Source of the DNA: Hyphococcus sp. | GTDB lineage: Bacteria > Pseudomonadota > Alphaproteobacteria > Caulobacterales > Parvularculaceae | DNA: 64,000 nucleotides | Direction: 5' to 3' | NCBI GenBank assembly: GCA_021776295.1 | Contig: JAJFGE010000069.1 | Span: 1-64,000 of the forward strand | Part shown: positions 9,198 through 19,678 of the stretch, in pieces | Numbering within the stretch: the first letter of the stretch is position 1 | Layout: each line of letters begins with the position of its first letter | Translations under genes and position numbers: made by a program | Notes under the pieces: generated by a model | Told to the model about the DNA's origin: nothing | What the model saw: the letters and a program-made list of their open reading frames with translations, nothing else | Databases searched by the model: none

Positions 9198-10325
9198 ATG
9201 GAAAGCGAAGTGAGACAAGCAGCGATGGCGCCGATTATTATGGCGCATATTTTCCCGTCTTTTGCCTATGGCGGGCAACAGACGCGGTTTGCCGCGCTTG
9301 CTGGCGGTTTGGGACGCGGCTTTGCCCATCATGTCGTTGCGCTTGACGGCGACAGGGCCGCACGCGCACTGCTCTCGCCCGATGTTTCGGTGACGTTTCA
9401 CGATTTCAAGGCGCGCAAATCTTCGCTGGCCAGTATTCGCAACATTGCCGGATTTCAGCGCCTGCTTAAAACCATCAAGCCTAATATTCTGTGCACCTAT
9501 AATTGGGGCGCGATGGAGGCGGTCCTCGCCAACCGGCTTGGCGCCGGGGCGCCTAATATCCATTTTGAGGACGGCTTCGGGGCGGGGGAAGACCCGGCGC
9601 GCCAAAACACCCGCCGGGTCTGGGCGCGGCGTTTCTGGTTGCGCAAATCGGTGGTGGTTGCGCCCTCGGTACGGCTTGAAAATCTCGCGGCCGATGTCTG
9701 GAAGCTGAACCGCAACCGCGTCATCCGCATCCCCAACGGGGTTGATTTTGAGCGCTTTCAAGTCGCGCCCACCGGCCTGAACCGCCACATCGAAGTCGGC
9801 TCGATTGGCGCGCTTCGGCCGGAGAAAAATTATTTGAGATTGATTGCCGCGTTTTTGAAGGCCGATCCGGAGAAAAAAGCCAAGCTAACGATTGTCGGTG
9901 AAGGCCCGGAACGCAAAGCGCTGGCGGCGGCGATAAAACAGGCGGGCGCGAGCGGGAGGATATCGCTGCCCGGTGCGACGCAAACACCGGAGCAGTTTTA
10001 CTGCAATTTCGACGCTTACGCGGTCTCGTCGGACACCGAGCAGGCGCCGCTGACCTTGATGGAGGCAATGGCGGCGGGGCTGCCGGTGGCGTCGACCAAT
10101 GTTGGCGATGTGGCCGATATCGTGGCCGATGAAAACCGCGCCTTTATCACCCCATTGGGCGATGACAATGCGTTTACCCTGGCGCTCAGCCATCTCATTC
10201 AAAACTCCGACACACGCTCGACGCTAGGCGCGGCAAACCGCCGAAAGGCGAAGCAGGAATATGATGCGGCAAAAATGATTGAGCGCCACCGCGTTTTATA
10301 TCTTTCGATGGCGCGGCTAAAATGA
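9198..10325 (+). CDS. Family 1 (GT4-like) glycosyltransferase, probably exosortase-associated
   Basis: Transfers a sugar from a nucleotide donor, probably onto a lipid-linked precursor of an exopolysaccharide, at the cytoplasmic face of the inner membrane. The GT-B pattern is present: IFPSFAYGGQQTR (N-terminal glycine loop), VGSIGALRPEKNYLRLI, IVGEGPERKAL and the donor-site run SSDTEQAPLTLMEAMAAGLP with the E-x7-E motif. About 375 aa. The start is uncertain: ATG codons at 9198, 9225 and 9240 are all possible and none has a good ribosome site. It overlaps the next gene by four bases, and the converging neighbours encode an amidotransferase and an exosortase, hence the assignment to an exosortase/EPS locus. 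Confidence 0.85.
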   Translation: MESEVRQAAMAPIIMAHIFPSFAYGGQQTRFAALAGGLGRGFAHHVVALDGDRAARALLSPDVSVTFHDFKARKSSLASIRNIAGFQRLLKTIKPNILCTYNWGAMEAVLANRLGAGAPNIHFEDGFGAGEDPARQNTRRVWARRFWLRKSVVVAPSVRLENLAADVWKLNRNRVIRIPNGVDFERFQVAPTGLNRHIEVGSIGALRPEKNYLRLIAAFLKADPEKKAKLTIVGEGPERKALAAAIKQAGASGRISLPGATQTPEQFYCNFDAYAVSSDTEQAPLTLMEAMAAGLPVASTNVGDVADIVADENRAFITPLGDDNAFTLALSHLIQNSDTRSTLGAANRRKAKQEYDAAKMIERHRVLYLSMARLK

Positions 10326-11407
10326 CCGATATAAGGGTTCGCCGGCTGGAAGACATAGGAGGTTTTCTATCCCGGTGGACGGCATTATACAGATGCGCGG
10401 AAAACCCGTCCTTCTATCAGTCCCCTGCCTGGATGATGGCGTGGCTGGGAAGCACCGGGAGCGCAACCCTCTATGGCGTGGAGGCGGAGCGGGAAGGGCG
10501 CATACTGATGATGGGCGTTGTCGGCGCGGGCCCGCGCCGTCCGGCCGTGCTGGGCTTGAAAGAGGTGCGGCTTCAGGAAACTGGCGAGGCGGCGCTCGAC
10601 GATATTTATGTTGAGTATAATGATTTTTTGACGGCGCCGGAAGCGGGCGCCGATTTGCGTCGAGACGTGATTGATGCACTGGCGCGGGAATTTGCGGACG
10701 CTGATGCGCTGGTGTTTCGCAATGTTCGTTTGCCGTTGGCGGCGGCGGCGCGCGAATGGGCGTCGTCGGGCGCATGGAACTGCGTGACGCTGCAGGCGCA
10801 ACCGGTATATGTGGTTGACCTGGGCGCAGTGCGTAGCGCCGGCGGGGATTTTCTCGCGTCCTTAACCGGTTCGTTCAAGGCTAAACTGCGCCGCGCAATG
10901 ACGGGCTATGAACAACGCGGCGCACTGTCCTGCCGGGTTGCTTCAACCGAGGATGAGCGCCGCACCGCATGGGAGAGGCTGGCGGCGTTGCATCAGGAAA
11001 GTTGGCGCGCACGCGGAAAGCCGGGCAGTTTCGCCAACCCAAAGCTGGTTGTGTTTCATGAACATCTGCAACGCCATGCGGGCGAGGCGGTGCATTTGTT
11101 CGAAGTGCGCAGCGGCGCGGAGACCATCGGCGTGCTTTATAATTTTGTGCATGAAAGCCGCGTGCTTAATTACCAAAGCGGTTTTAAACTGGAAGACGAC
11201 AATAAGCTAACGCCGGGTTTTGTCTGCCATGCGCTGGCCTGCCAATATTACATGGACGCCGGGTTTGAGATTTACGACCTTCTTGCCGGCGAGGCGGATT
11301 ATAAAATGCGCCTCGGCGGACAATCAGAAACGCTCACCAGCCTGTCGCTGGAACGGGCGTCGCCGCGCAATAAACTTCGTTACCTGATGAAAAACTTACG
11401 CCGCTGA
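10322..11407 (+). CDS. FemAB/BioF2-like acyltransferase (GNAT fold), exosortase-associated
   Basis: 361 aa. The C-terminal half has the Acetyltransf_6 pattern: a basic SFKAKLRRAMTGYEQRG helix, the core HLFEVRSGAETIGVLYNFVH and the tail FVCHALACQYYMDAGFEIYDLLAGEADYK. Relatives are found beside XrtA-type exosortase genes, where they may acylate or amino-acylate a surface polymer precursor; that role is inferred. It is translationally coupled (ATGA overlap) to the glycosyltransferase. Its 3' end overlaps the convergent amidotransferase gene by 12 bases. Confidence 0.8.
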   Translation: MTDIRVRRLEDIGGFLSRWTALYRCAENPSFYQSPAWMMAWLGSTGSATLYGVEAEREGRILMMGVVGAGPRRPAVLGLKEVRLQETGEAALDDIYVEYNDFLTAPEAGADLRRDVIDALAREFADADALVFRNVRLPLAAAAREWASSGAWNCVTLQAQPVYVVDLGAVRSAGGDFLASLTGSFKAKLRRAMTGYEQRGALSCRVASTEDERRTAWERLAALHQESWRARGKPGSFANPKLVVFHEHLQRHAGEAVHLFEVRSGAETIGVLYNFVHESRVLNYQSGFKLEDDNKLTPGFVCHALACQYYMDAGFEIYDLLAGEADYKMRLGGQSETLTSLSLERASPRNKLRYLMKNLRR

Positions 11408-13279
11408 CTTGCGCAAGAACGCGTCAAACATAATAACGCTCCATAGCTCATGCGCACAATTGCCGGCGCCGCTGCGGTGGTTTTTCGCCATCTTCATAAC
11501 ATAGCGCTCATCGAGGAGCCCGCTTTGACGCCATGCGGTAGAGGCCTCCAGCCGGTCCAGCGGATTGGCGCCTTTAGCGCGCAGCCATGCGGCGACGGGA
11601 AAGTCAAAGCCCTGTTTTTTCCGTTTTAAAAAGTCCCGCCCAAGGCGCGGCGCCAGCGCCTGTTTCAACACCCGCTTGCCCGCTCCATGATGGAGCTTAT
11701 ACGCCGCCGGCAACCTGCCGGCCCATTCCACCAGCCTGTAGTCGAGCAAGGGCGGGCGCACCTCCAACCCATGGGCCATCGATGCGCGGTCAATTTTCGT
11801 CAGCATACGGCCCGGCAGCCAGGTGAGGAAATCCGCATGTTGGGCGGCGGATAAGGCCTCTCTCATCTCCGCATCGGCCATCGCCTCGGCAATAACGCTT
11901 TGCGGACGATAACCGCCAAGGCTTTGTTGAAGGTCCGGGTGCAACATCGCCTGCGCGTGTTGCGGCAGGTTGATGGCGACGGACGCCGCATAACCTTCCG
12001 CGCTATCGCGCGCCAGCGCCTGAAAGGTTGTTTTAAACCGCAAGGCGCGCGGCGCGGCGTCAAGCTTTGGATAGAGCGCGCCGGCGGAGCCGAACACCGC
12101 GCGGCGAAGCCACAAAGGCGCAGCGCGACGGATTTTTTCCTCACGCAAAAAAAACGGATAGCGCCGGTAGCCGGCGAACAACTCGTCGCCGCCGTCGCCG
12201 CTCAAGGCTACCGTCACATGCTGGCGCGCCAGCTTGGCGACGATATAGCTCGGCAGCGCCGACGGGTCCGCGAACGGCTCGTCATAAGCTGCTGCAACAT
12301 CATCGATAAGCGAGAGGCTATGGGCATCGACGGTGTGTTCAAAATGTTTGGCGTTGAACTTTTCAGCGACGCCGCGCGCAGCAGCGCGTTCATCATGAGA
12401 GCGCTCGCTAAAGCCGATAGTGCAGGTGACGGGAGTGTCGCCAGTCTCGCGCATCGAGGCGGCAATACCAGCGGAATCAACGCCGCCGGAGAGGAACGCA
12501 CCGAGAGGTACATCGGACATCATCTGTGCAGAGACGGCATCGTCGAGGCGTGTACGCAACGCTTCTGCTGCATCCTCGAATGAAAGCTGGCTGTCGGCAT
12601 TGAAGTCCGGCCGCCAATATCGCTGAAGGTCTATCGGGCGCCCCGGCCCGGCGGTTAGTATATGCGCTGGCGGCAGTTTATGGATGCCGCGATAAATCGA
12701 TTTCGGGTCAGGCACGTAACCATAGAAAAAATAGTCAGCGATCGCTGACGGATTTAGCTCTGTAGAAAGCATGCCCGATGCGATTAGTGCGCTGGCTTCT
12801 GATGCAAATAGCAAAAACCCGTCCGCCGTCTCGCCATAGTAAAGTGGTTTCTCGCCGAGCCGGTCGCGTGCGAGCGTCAAGCGGCGCGCAGCCGGGTCCC
12901 AGAAGGAAAACGCGAACATGCCGCGCAGGCGATGAACAAATTCCGTATCGTGACGAGCCCAGCCTTCGGCGAGAATTTCCGTATCGCTGCGGGTGCGCGC
13001 GGTAAATCCCTCTTGCGCAAGGCTTCGCGCCAGCTCGCGATAGTTATAAATTTCGCCATTCAGCGACACGACGCCGCCGCTCTGGCTATGGAATGGCTGG
13101 GCGCCGCCTTCGCGGTCGATAATGGCGAGGCGGCGATGGCCAAAGCCGATACCGGGTGCGATGAAGAAGCCTTCGCCATCGGGGCCGCGATGGCGCAGCG
13201 CATCAGTCATGCGTTGGAGCGCGGCGCGATCAACCTCGCGCGCGGCCTTCAAATCGATGATGCCTGCAATCGCGCACAT
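11396..13279 (-). CDS. asnB: Asparagine synthase-type glutamine amidotransferase (exosortase-associated)
   Basis: 627 aa, class II amidotransferase. Cys2 (MCAIAGI) is the N-terminal nucleophile that releases ammonia from glutamine; the glutaminase domain continues with RRLAIIDREGG and NGEIYNYREL. The synthetase half has the PP-loop LSGGVDSAG (about residue 265) and ALSGDGGDELFAGYRRY. The family ranges from true asparagine synthetase to enzymes that amidate sugars or peptides; its place two bases before the exosortase gene, with a glycosyltransferase and FemAB-like gene converging, favours the XrtA-associated amidotransferase branch that may modify an exopolysaccharide unit. Confidence 0.87.
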   Translation of the reverse strand: MCAIAGIIDLKAAREVDRAALQRMTDALRHRGPDGEGFFIAPGIGFGHRRLAIIDREGGAQPFHSQSGGVVSLNGEIYNYRELARSLAQEGFTARTRSDTEILAEGWARHDTEFVHRLRGMFAFSFWDPAARRLTLARDRLGEKPLYYGETADGFLLFASEASALIASGMLSTELNPSAIADYFFYGYVPDPKSIYRGIHKLPPAHILTAGPGRPIDLQRYWRPDFNADSQLSFEDAAEALRTRLDDAVSAQMMSDVPLGAFLSGGVDSAGIAASMRETGDTPVTCTIGFSERSHDERAAARGVAEKFNAKHFEHTVDAHSLSLIDDVAAAYDEPFADPSALPSYIVAKLARQHVTVALSGDGGDELFAGYRRYPFFLREEKIRRAAPLWLRRAVFGSAGALYPKLDAAPRALRFKTTFQALARDSAEGYAASVAINLPQHAQAMLHPDLQQSLGGYRPQSVIAEAMADAEMREALSAAQHADFLTWLPGRMLTKIDRASMAHGLEVRPPLLDYRLVEWAGRLPAAYKLHHGAGKRVLKQALAPRLGRDFLKRKKQGFDFPVAAWLRAKGANPLDRLEASTAWRQSGLLDERYVMKMAKNHRSGAGNCAHELWSVIMFDAFLRKSAA

Positions 13280-13281
13280 GA

Positions 13282-14796
13282 CTATTGCCGGTCGATGCGC
13301 GATAGCCAGGCGCTGAGCGGTTCAAGGTCGCCGGTGAAGTTGCGCAAGGTGGCGACGGCGTCGGCCGGGTCGCGGTTATAAGACGCGGCGATTATTATCA
13401 GCCCGCCGGAGGGATTGCGCCCCGCCAATTTTGCTTTTGCTTGCGCCAACTTCATGCGCCAAGGCTCGATAAAGATTTCATCGCCCAACCAGTAAACCGT
13501 GACCGCCGCCAGCCGCCGCCGCTCCGGTCCGGCGAGAATATCAATCCGCCGCGTCTTTGAGGTTCCGAACAGATAGATGACCGCGTCGCGCGCGCCGATA
13601 TGGCGCCAATAGGCGCCCGACCAGGCGCGGTTTTTATAGTTGATAATCTCGCCGCCTTTGCGGTCATGGGTGAAATAGCCGAGCCGGAGATAGACGGTGT
13701 TGTCGCCGCTGACATAAGTGGCGCCGGCAGTGCGATCGGCGTGTTGCAGGTCGGCGCGCCAATTTTGCGCCGGCGGAAGGATGCGCCAGCCTGGCGCGTT
13801 CAACAATGACAGGCTGACCGGTGCGGGGTTGTGAACCGGGCGCTCGACAATGACATTGGCATAGACGGCGGCAGCGGCAATGATTGCAATCGCTGCAAGC
13901 ATTACCGGAAAGGCGCTGGCGCCTGCGGTGGTTTGCGTTGCCGCTGGAGCATGCGGCGCGGGCGCATCCGCAAAGCGCCGCCCCGCAGCGATCAACCCAA
14001 GGAACAACAGCGCGTAGAATATCCAGCCGATCAACAAATGATCCGGGCCAACCGCCCATTGCCTGTCGGTGAGAGTTGCAATCAACACCAGCAAGAATGC
14101 GCGCAGGCCGTTGGCGAAGATGGCCGCCAGGCTTGCGAAGACAAGAAAACCAATGCGTTTGCGCCAGCTTTGAAACGACACATAAGAAAACACCGCTGCA
14201 ATCATCGTTGCGGAAATCAGAAACCGAAACCCGGCGCAAGCCTCAGCAACTTCAAAGGCGCCGGCGGGGGTTTGAATAAGATAACCATCGATAGAGACCG
14301 GCATGGAAAGCGCGCTGAGCAAGGCGACAATAATCTGTGCGGTGATGGTTTGCAGGCCGGGAACAACTGCCTCGCCAAACGGGACCATGAAATAGAGGAA
14401 GGCGAGGGGATAGGCCCATGCGCGCAAGGCGCCGCCGCCAAAAGCGACGCCGACGCCGCCGATAACAGCGGTGACGAGGGCAAATTGTTCGACCAGCGCA
14501 ACGCCGCCAGCGCGGCCGAGAAGCCACAGCGCCGCGCCGAAGGCGATAATAAAAAAACCGGGCAAACGGTGAGCCGGCGCCGGCGGGGGGGCCGATTTTT
14601 TGGCGATCATCCATGCCGCAATCGGCGCGACAAAAATCCCGTAATGATAGGACGAAGACATCACCCACAACGTCGCCATATCAAGCGCAGTCGGCGCCCA
14701 AAGCGCGACGGCAGCCGCAACGATAGCGCCAAAACACGCCATTGGCGTTACCGTCAGGCGGCTGGCGAAAGGCATATCAGTGGTTATAGCGGCCAT
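13282..14796 (-). CDS. xrtA: Exosortase (XrtA type) with fused EpsI domain
   Basis: 504-aa polytopic membrane protein. Residues 15-275 hold about eight membrane helices with the exosortase catalytic triad: Cys187 in EACAGFRF, Arg232 in NGLRAF and His253 in GPDHLLIGWIFY. Exosortases cut PEP-CTERM tails and pass the protein to a surface anchor. After one more helix (about 295-313) follows a periplasmic EpsI domain (about 325-500; APGWRILPP, YLRLGYF, GRNPSGGLII), tied to exopolysaccharide production. The pair of domains is typical of XrtA proteins. Transcription runs into the amidotransferase gene. No PEP-CTERM substrate is seen in the window. Confidence 0.9.
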   Translation of the reverse strand: MAAITTDMPFASRLTVTPMACFGAIVAAAVALWAPTALDMATLWVMSSSYHYGIFVAPIAAWMIAKKSAPPPAPAHRLPGFFIIAFGAALWLLGRAGGVALVEQFALVTAVIGGVGVAFGGGALRAWAYPLAFLYFMVPFGEAVVPGLQTITAQIIVALLSALSMPVSIDGYLIQTPAGAFEVAEACAGFRFLISATMIAAVFSYVSFQSWRKRIGFLVFASLAAIFANGLRAFLLVLIATLTDRQWAVGPDHLLIGWIFYALLFLGLIAAGRRFADAPAPHAPAATQTTAGASAFPVMLAAIAIIAAAAVYANVIVERPVHNPAPVSLSLLNAPGWRILPPAQNWRADLQHADRTAGATYVSGDNTVYLRLGYFTHDRKGGEIINYKNRAWSGAYWRHIGARDAVIYLFGTSKTRRIDILAGPERRRLAAVTVYWLGDEIFIEPWRMKLAQAKAKLAGRNPSGGLIIIAASYNRDPADAVATLRNFTGDLEPLSAWLSRIDRQ

Positions 14797-14885
14797 GCAT
14801 CACCGGGCTGCAATTGGCCGGCCAGACTAGCCTTTCCGTGTTTCGGCTTTGTTAACCATGGCCGCAAGCGATACCGCTTAGCTAC

Positions 14886-16832
<1,947 letters not shown>

Positions 16833-16907
16833 GGATTTCTCCTTCGCTTGTTCGGGGAGAACTTATGCGAAGGAGGCCCGCATGCACAACAGTCTATGGG
16901 GTAGCAG

Positions 16908-18281
16908 CTACTGAGCGGCCGGCTCTGCATCTGCCGCGACGAAGCAGGAAACGCCTTTGTCATCAAGCCCGGCGCAGGCGGCGGCGGCTTCGATTTCCGA
17001 TAGGTTCATGAACCGTGCGCGGTAAAGCGTTGTTCCATCCTCGCGCGGCGCCGGGATGACGGCGCGGGTGCGATTGGTGAGGCCGCCTTTAATGGCGGCG
17101 GCTTCAAGCTCTTCCTGCGCCAGCGCTTTGGTGGAATAGGCGCCGATCTGCACCGCCCAGCTGAACTCGTTGATATATTGGCGGTCGCCTTCACCGACGA
17201 AGCCTTCATCGCCGTCAAGCGCGGCGATGCGGCTGCGTTCAAACTCGTTGAAATCATCGGTGTCCGCCGCCGCGATTAAAACGCCAAGGCGGTCATCGAC
17301 GGGCGCGGCCATCGTTGGCTGGACCAACGCGGCGGTCATAATCTCGCGGCGCAGCTGATGTTTTTTCGCCGCCGCTTCGGTTGCGTCCTGCTCCAGCTTG
17401 GCGAGCAGCGTTGGTTTAATCCGCGGCGCCGGTTTTTTACGGTGAAGCGCGGCGACCAGCATTGGCTTGCGTTTGATTGAGGCAAATCCTTTGTTGAGAA
17501 TATCGCGCATATGCCGGTCGCGGCTGCGCGACGTGCGCCCGCCAAGGACAACGCCGATAAGGCGGTTGTCGCCGTTCACCGCCGTGGTCACCAGGTTAAA
17601 GCCGGAGCGGCGGGTATAGCCGGTTTTGATCCCGTCGGCGCCGTTATAGGTGTTGACCAGCCGGTTATGCGAGGCATAGGTGCGCCCGCCCCAGGTGAAA
17701 CTCTTGGCGCTGAAATAATGATAATATTGCGGGAAATCCTGAACCACGCGCTGACCGAGGATGGCCATGTCGCGCGCGGTGGTGACCTGCTTGGAATTGG
17801 GCAGGCCCGAGGCGTTGCGAAACCGCGTCCGGCTCATGCCGAGCGCGCGCGCCGTCGTCGTCATTTTTTTGGCGAACCGCCATTCGGAACCGGAGATGTG
17901 TTCGGCGACAACGGCGGCGACGTCATTGGCGGACTTCACCACCAGCGCTTCAATCGCGGTCTCAACATCTATCGTTGAGCCTGCTTTAAGGCCAAGCTTA
18001 GACGGCGGCTGTCCGGCGGCCCGGGCGGATACTTTGAGCTTTGATTGCAGCGTTAACGCGCCCGCGTCCAGTTCCTCAAACAACAAATAGAGCGTCATCA
18101 TCTTGGTTAAGGAGGCGGGATAGCGCCGCGCCGTGGAATAGCGATCAAACAGAACGTCGCCAGTATCGGCGTGCATCACATAGGCGGCGTATTTGGAATT
18201 TGCGTGGGCCGGCGCGCTAAAAATCCCCGCGAGCGTGAGCACCGCCCCGAGAATGATTACACAACGAAAAACCCAGCCCAT
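16908..18281 (-). CDS. dacA: D-alanyl-D-alanine carboxypeptidase with C-terminal SPOR domain
   Basis: Penicillin-binding protein that trims the terminal D-Ala of peptidoglycan side chains in the periplasm. 457 aa: signal peptide 1-27 (ending APAHA), peptidase S11 domain with SLTK (57-60, Ser57 nucleophile), SAN (117-119) and KTG (219-221), then a variable linker and a SPOR domain from about residue 372 (EFSWAVQIGAYSTKALAQEE) that binds denuded glycan at the septum. The combination is frequent in Alphaproteobacteria. Gene symbol is by analogy. Confidence 0.92.
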   Translation of the reverse strand: MGWVFRCVIILGAVLTLAGIFSAPAHANSKYAAYVMHADTGDVLFDRYSTARRYPASLTKMMTLYLLFEELDAGALTLQSKLKVSARAAGQPPSKLGLKAGSTIDVETAIEALVVKSANDVAAVVAEHISGSEWRFAKKMTTTARALGMSRTRFRNASGLPNSKQVTTARDMAILGQRVVQDFPQYYHYFSAKSFTWGGRTYASHNRLVNTYNGADGIKTGYTRRSGFNLVTTAVNGDNRLIGVVLGGRTSRSRDRHMRDILNKGFASIKRKPMLVAALHRKKPAPRIKPTLLAKLEQDATEAAAKKHQLRREIMTAALVQPTMAAPVDDRLGVLIAAADTDDFNEFERSRIAALDGDEGFVGEGDRQYINEFSWAVQIGAYSTKALAQEELEAAAIKGGLTNRTRAVIPAPREDGTTLYRARFMNLSEIEAAAACAGLDDKGVSCFVAADAEPAAQ

Positions 18282-18459
18282 TTAACGACCCTCGCCCATT
18301 CCGGCATGTATTTCAATATTTCGAGCAACGCCGCCCCGAAAAATCATGCGCCCGTCAGCCATCCAGCCTGGAACTCAGATTTGAGTCCGGCCAGGGCCCT
18401 GACAGAGCAAGGCCCATGCCGCAGGGGCGCATCAGCGATCAGAGCATGCAATTGCGTGG

Positions 18460-18485
18460 TAAACGCTTCGTTAACGAAGCGTTTA
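18460..18485. promoter_or_regulatory. 26-bp perfect palindrome, candidate operator
   Basis: TAAACGCTTCGTT followed directly by its exact reverse complement, with no spacer. The centre is at 18472/18473, about 55 bases before the phasin -35 element and about 190 bases before the divergent dacA start. It lacks a T run, so it is more likely a dimeric-regulator site (or a cruciform) than a terminator. Confidence 0.7.
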
Positions 18486-18527
18486 TGGTAACCTGTCCAA
18501 AAATTATTGTGCGTCGCAACATAATCC

Positions 18528-18556
18528 TTGACAACCAGAGGATGCATGCATATGTT
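18528..18556 (+). promoter_or_regulatory. sigma70-type promoter of the phasin gene
   Basis: TTGACA at 18528-18533, a 17-base spacer, then TATGTT at 18551-18556: perfect -35 and good -10 at ideal spacing. Predicted transcription start near 18563, leaving a leader of about 70 bases. Confidence 0.75.
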
Positions 18557-18567
18557 GCATTGCACAA
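18543..18567. promoter_or_regulatory. TGC-rich operator-like repeats overlapping the phasin promoter (PhaR-type?)
   Basis: TGCATGCA (18543-18550) and TGCATTGCACAA (18556-18567) flank the -10 element. From memory, the PHA-granule regulator PhaR binds TGC-rich sites of this general form before phasin genes; the position over -10 and start site fits repression. Not verified here. Confidence 0.5.
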
Positions 18568-18634
18568 TACGTAGTTGATCGTAAAATAACAACAAAATCA
18601 AATCGCTACGTTATTTGACATTCAGGAGATGAAA

Positions 18635-19081
18635 ATGACCACGTCGAAAAAAACTGCAGACACGGCGACCCCGTTTGAAACCATGACAGCGATCAATCCG
18701 GACGCATTCAAGGCTGGATATGAAAAATTCGCTGAAAGCGTGGCGGCGATAGCTGATTTCCAAAAGGGATCGCTTGAAGCGGTGATGGCCTCCGCCAACG
18801 CCTTTGCCAAAGGCGCTGAAAAAATGGCGGCTGAGCAGTCCGAGTTTTTCAAAGCTGCATATGAAACCAGCGTTGAGACCGCAAAAGCGGCCACCAGCGC
18901 CAAGAGCCCTCAGGAATCGATTGAGATCAATAGCGATTACGCCCGCGGCGCGATTGAGAAAAACCTCGGCCAGGCGAGCAAAGTTGCTGATTTGTGGATT
19001 GAAACCACCAAGCAAACGGTTGAGCCTTTAACGCTGCGCTACAGCGAAATGGTTGAAAAAATTCAATCTTTCCGCCCGTAA
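18635..19081 (+). CDS. phaP: Phasin family protein
   Basis: 148-aa amphipathic helical protein that coats polyhydroxyalkanoate granules in the cytoplasm. The start at 18635 has AGGAG six bases upstream; the ATG at 18629 is too close to it. The sequence has the phasin look: low in Cys and Trp (a single Trp), rich in Ala, Lys and Glu, with FKAGYEKFAESVAAIADFQK, then ANAFAKGAEKMAAEQSEFFK and the conserved ESIEINSDYARGAIEKNLGQ followed by EPLTLRYSEMVEK. Dense promoter and operator signals upstream suggest tight control. A strong terminator follows. Symbol by family. Confidence 0.88.
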   Translation: MTTSKKTADTATPFETMTAINPDAFKAGYEKFAESVAAIADFQKGSLEAVMASANAFAKGAEKMAAEQSEFFKAAYETSVETAKAATSAKSPQESIEINSDYARGAIEKNLGQASKVADLWIETTKQTVEPLTLRYSEMVEKIQSFRP

Positions 19082-19136
19082 GAGCGACAAAAGTCGCTAA
19101 TAGTTTGAGTTAGTTGCGTATCTGCGTAACGGAATA

Positions 19137-19162
19137 CCCGGCGGGCGATCGCCGGGTTTTTT
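19137..19162 (+). terminator. Phasin gene terminator
   Basis: Seven-bp stem CCCGGCG / CGCCGGG with loop GGCGAT, followed by TTTTTT. Confidence 0.88.
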
Positions 19163-19336
19163 GTTGGCTGGGTTTTAGCGCGCGCCGCACTGGCGGAGAT
19201 AAAAAGATTGTGATTTCGGTTTTCTCAATTGGAAAATGTGAATTTGCGTCTTTTCAACCAAATACGGTTACTTATCTTAATCATGAGTCGCTGGCGCAGA
19301 TTGCTGCGTTGCAGCGGAAATAAGGTTTAAACGAGA

Positions 19337-19675
19337 ATGATGTCTGACGACCACGACCATGACGATGATCGCGCGCCCGGCCAAGGCGTCGGCGTTGTCT
19401 CTAAGACGGCGCCGAAAACCAAGCGTCCCTCACTTTACAAAGTGATGCTCCTCAACGACGATTATACGCCTCAGGAATTCGTCGTCTGGCTGCTTCAGGC
19501 GGTTTTCAAGCGGGCGCCGGAGGAGGCGATGCGGATTATGATGCATGTTCACAATAGCGGCGTCGGGATTTGCGGCGTTTATACCTATGAGGTCGCGGAA
19601 ACCAAAGTGGTGCAGGTGATGGAGCTGTCGCGGCGTAACCAGCATCCGCTACAATGTATGATGGAACGGGAGTAA
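19337..19675 (+). CDS. clpS: ATP-dependent Clp protease adaptor ClpS
   Basis: 112-aa adaptor that delivers N-degron proteins to ClpAP. After a disordered acidic head ([12 protein letters not shown]) come the core motifs [20 protein letters not shown], which contains the Asn-Asp-Asp of the N-degron pocket, and [20 protein letters not shown]. It sits three bases before clpA, the usual operon. ATG codons at 19337 and 19340 are equivalent. Confidence 0.96.
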   Translation: MMSDDHDHDDDRAPGQGVGVVSKTAPKTKRPSLYKVMLLNDDYTPQEFVVWLLQAVFKRAPEEAMRIMMHVHNSGVGICGVYTYEVAETKVVQVMELSRRNQHPLQCMMERE

Positions 19676-19678
19676 ACA

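Larger units (their letters stand above)
18282..18634. other. 353-base divergent spacer between dacA and the phasin gene
   Basis: No gene. It holds a 26-bp perfect palindrome (18460), a sigma70 promoter for the phasin gene (18528) and TGCA-type repeats overlapping that promoter (18543). The dacA promoter must also lie in the left part but I cannot place it. Confidence 0.7.

Noticed and set aside
18344..18601. 85-codon minus-strand frame in the dacA-phasin spacer
   Set aside because: It covers the palindrome and promoter elements and has no coding look.
19114..19323. 69-codon open frame after the phasin gene
   Set aside because: Runs through the strong phasin terminator; no ribosome site or similarity.
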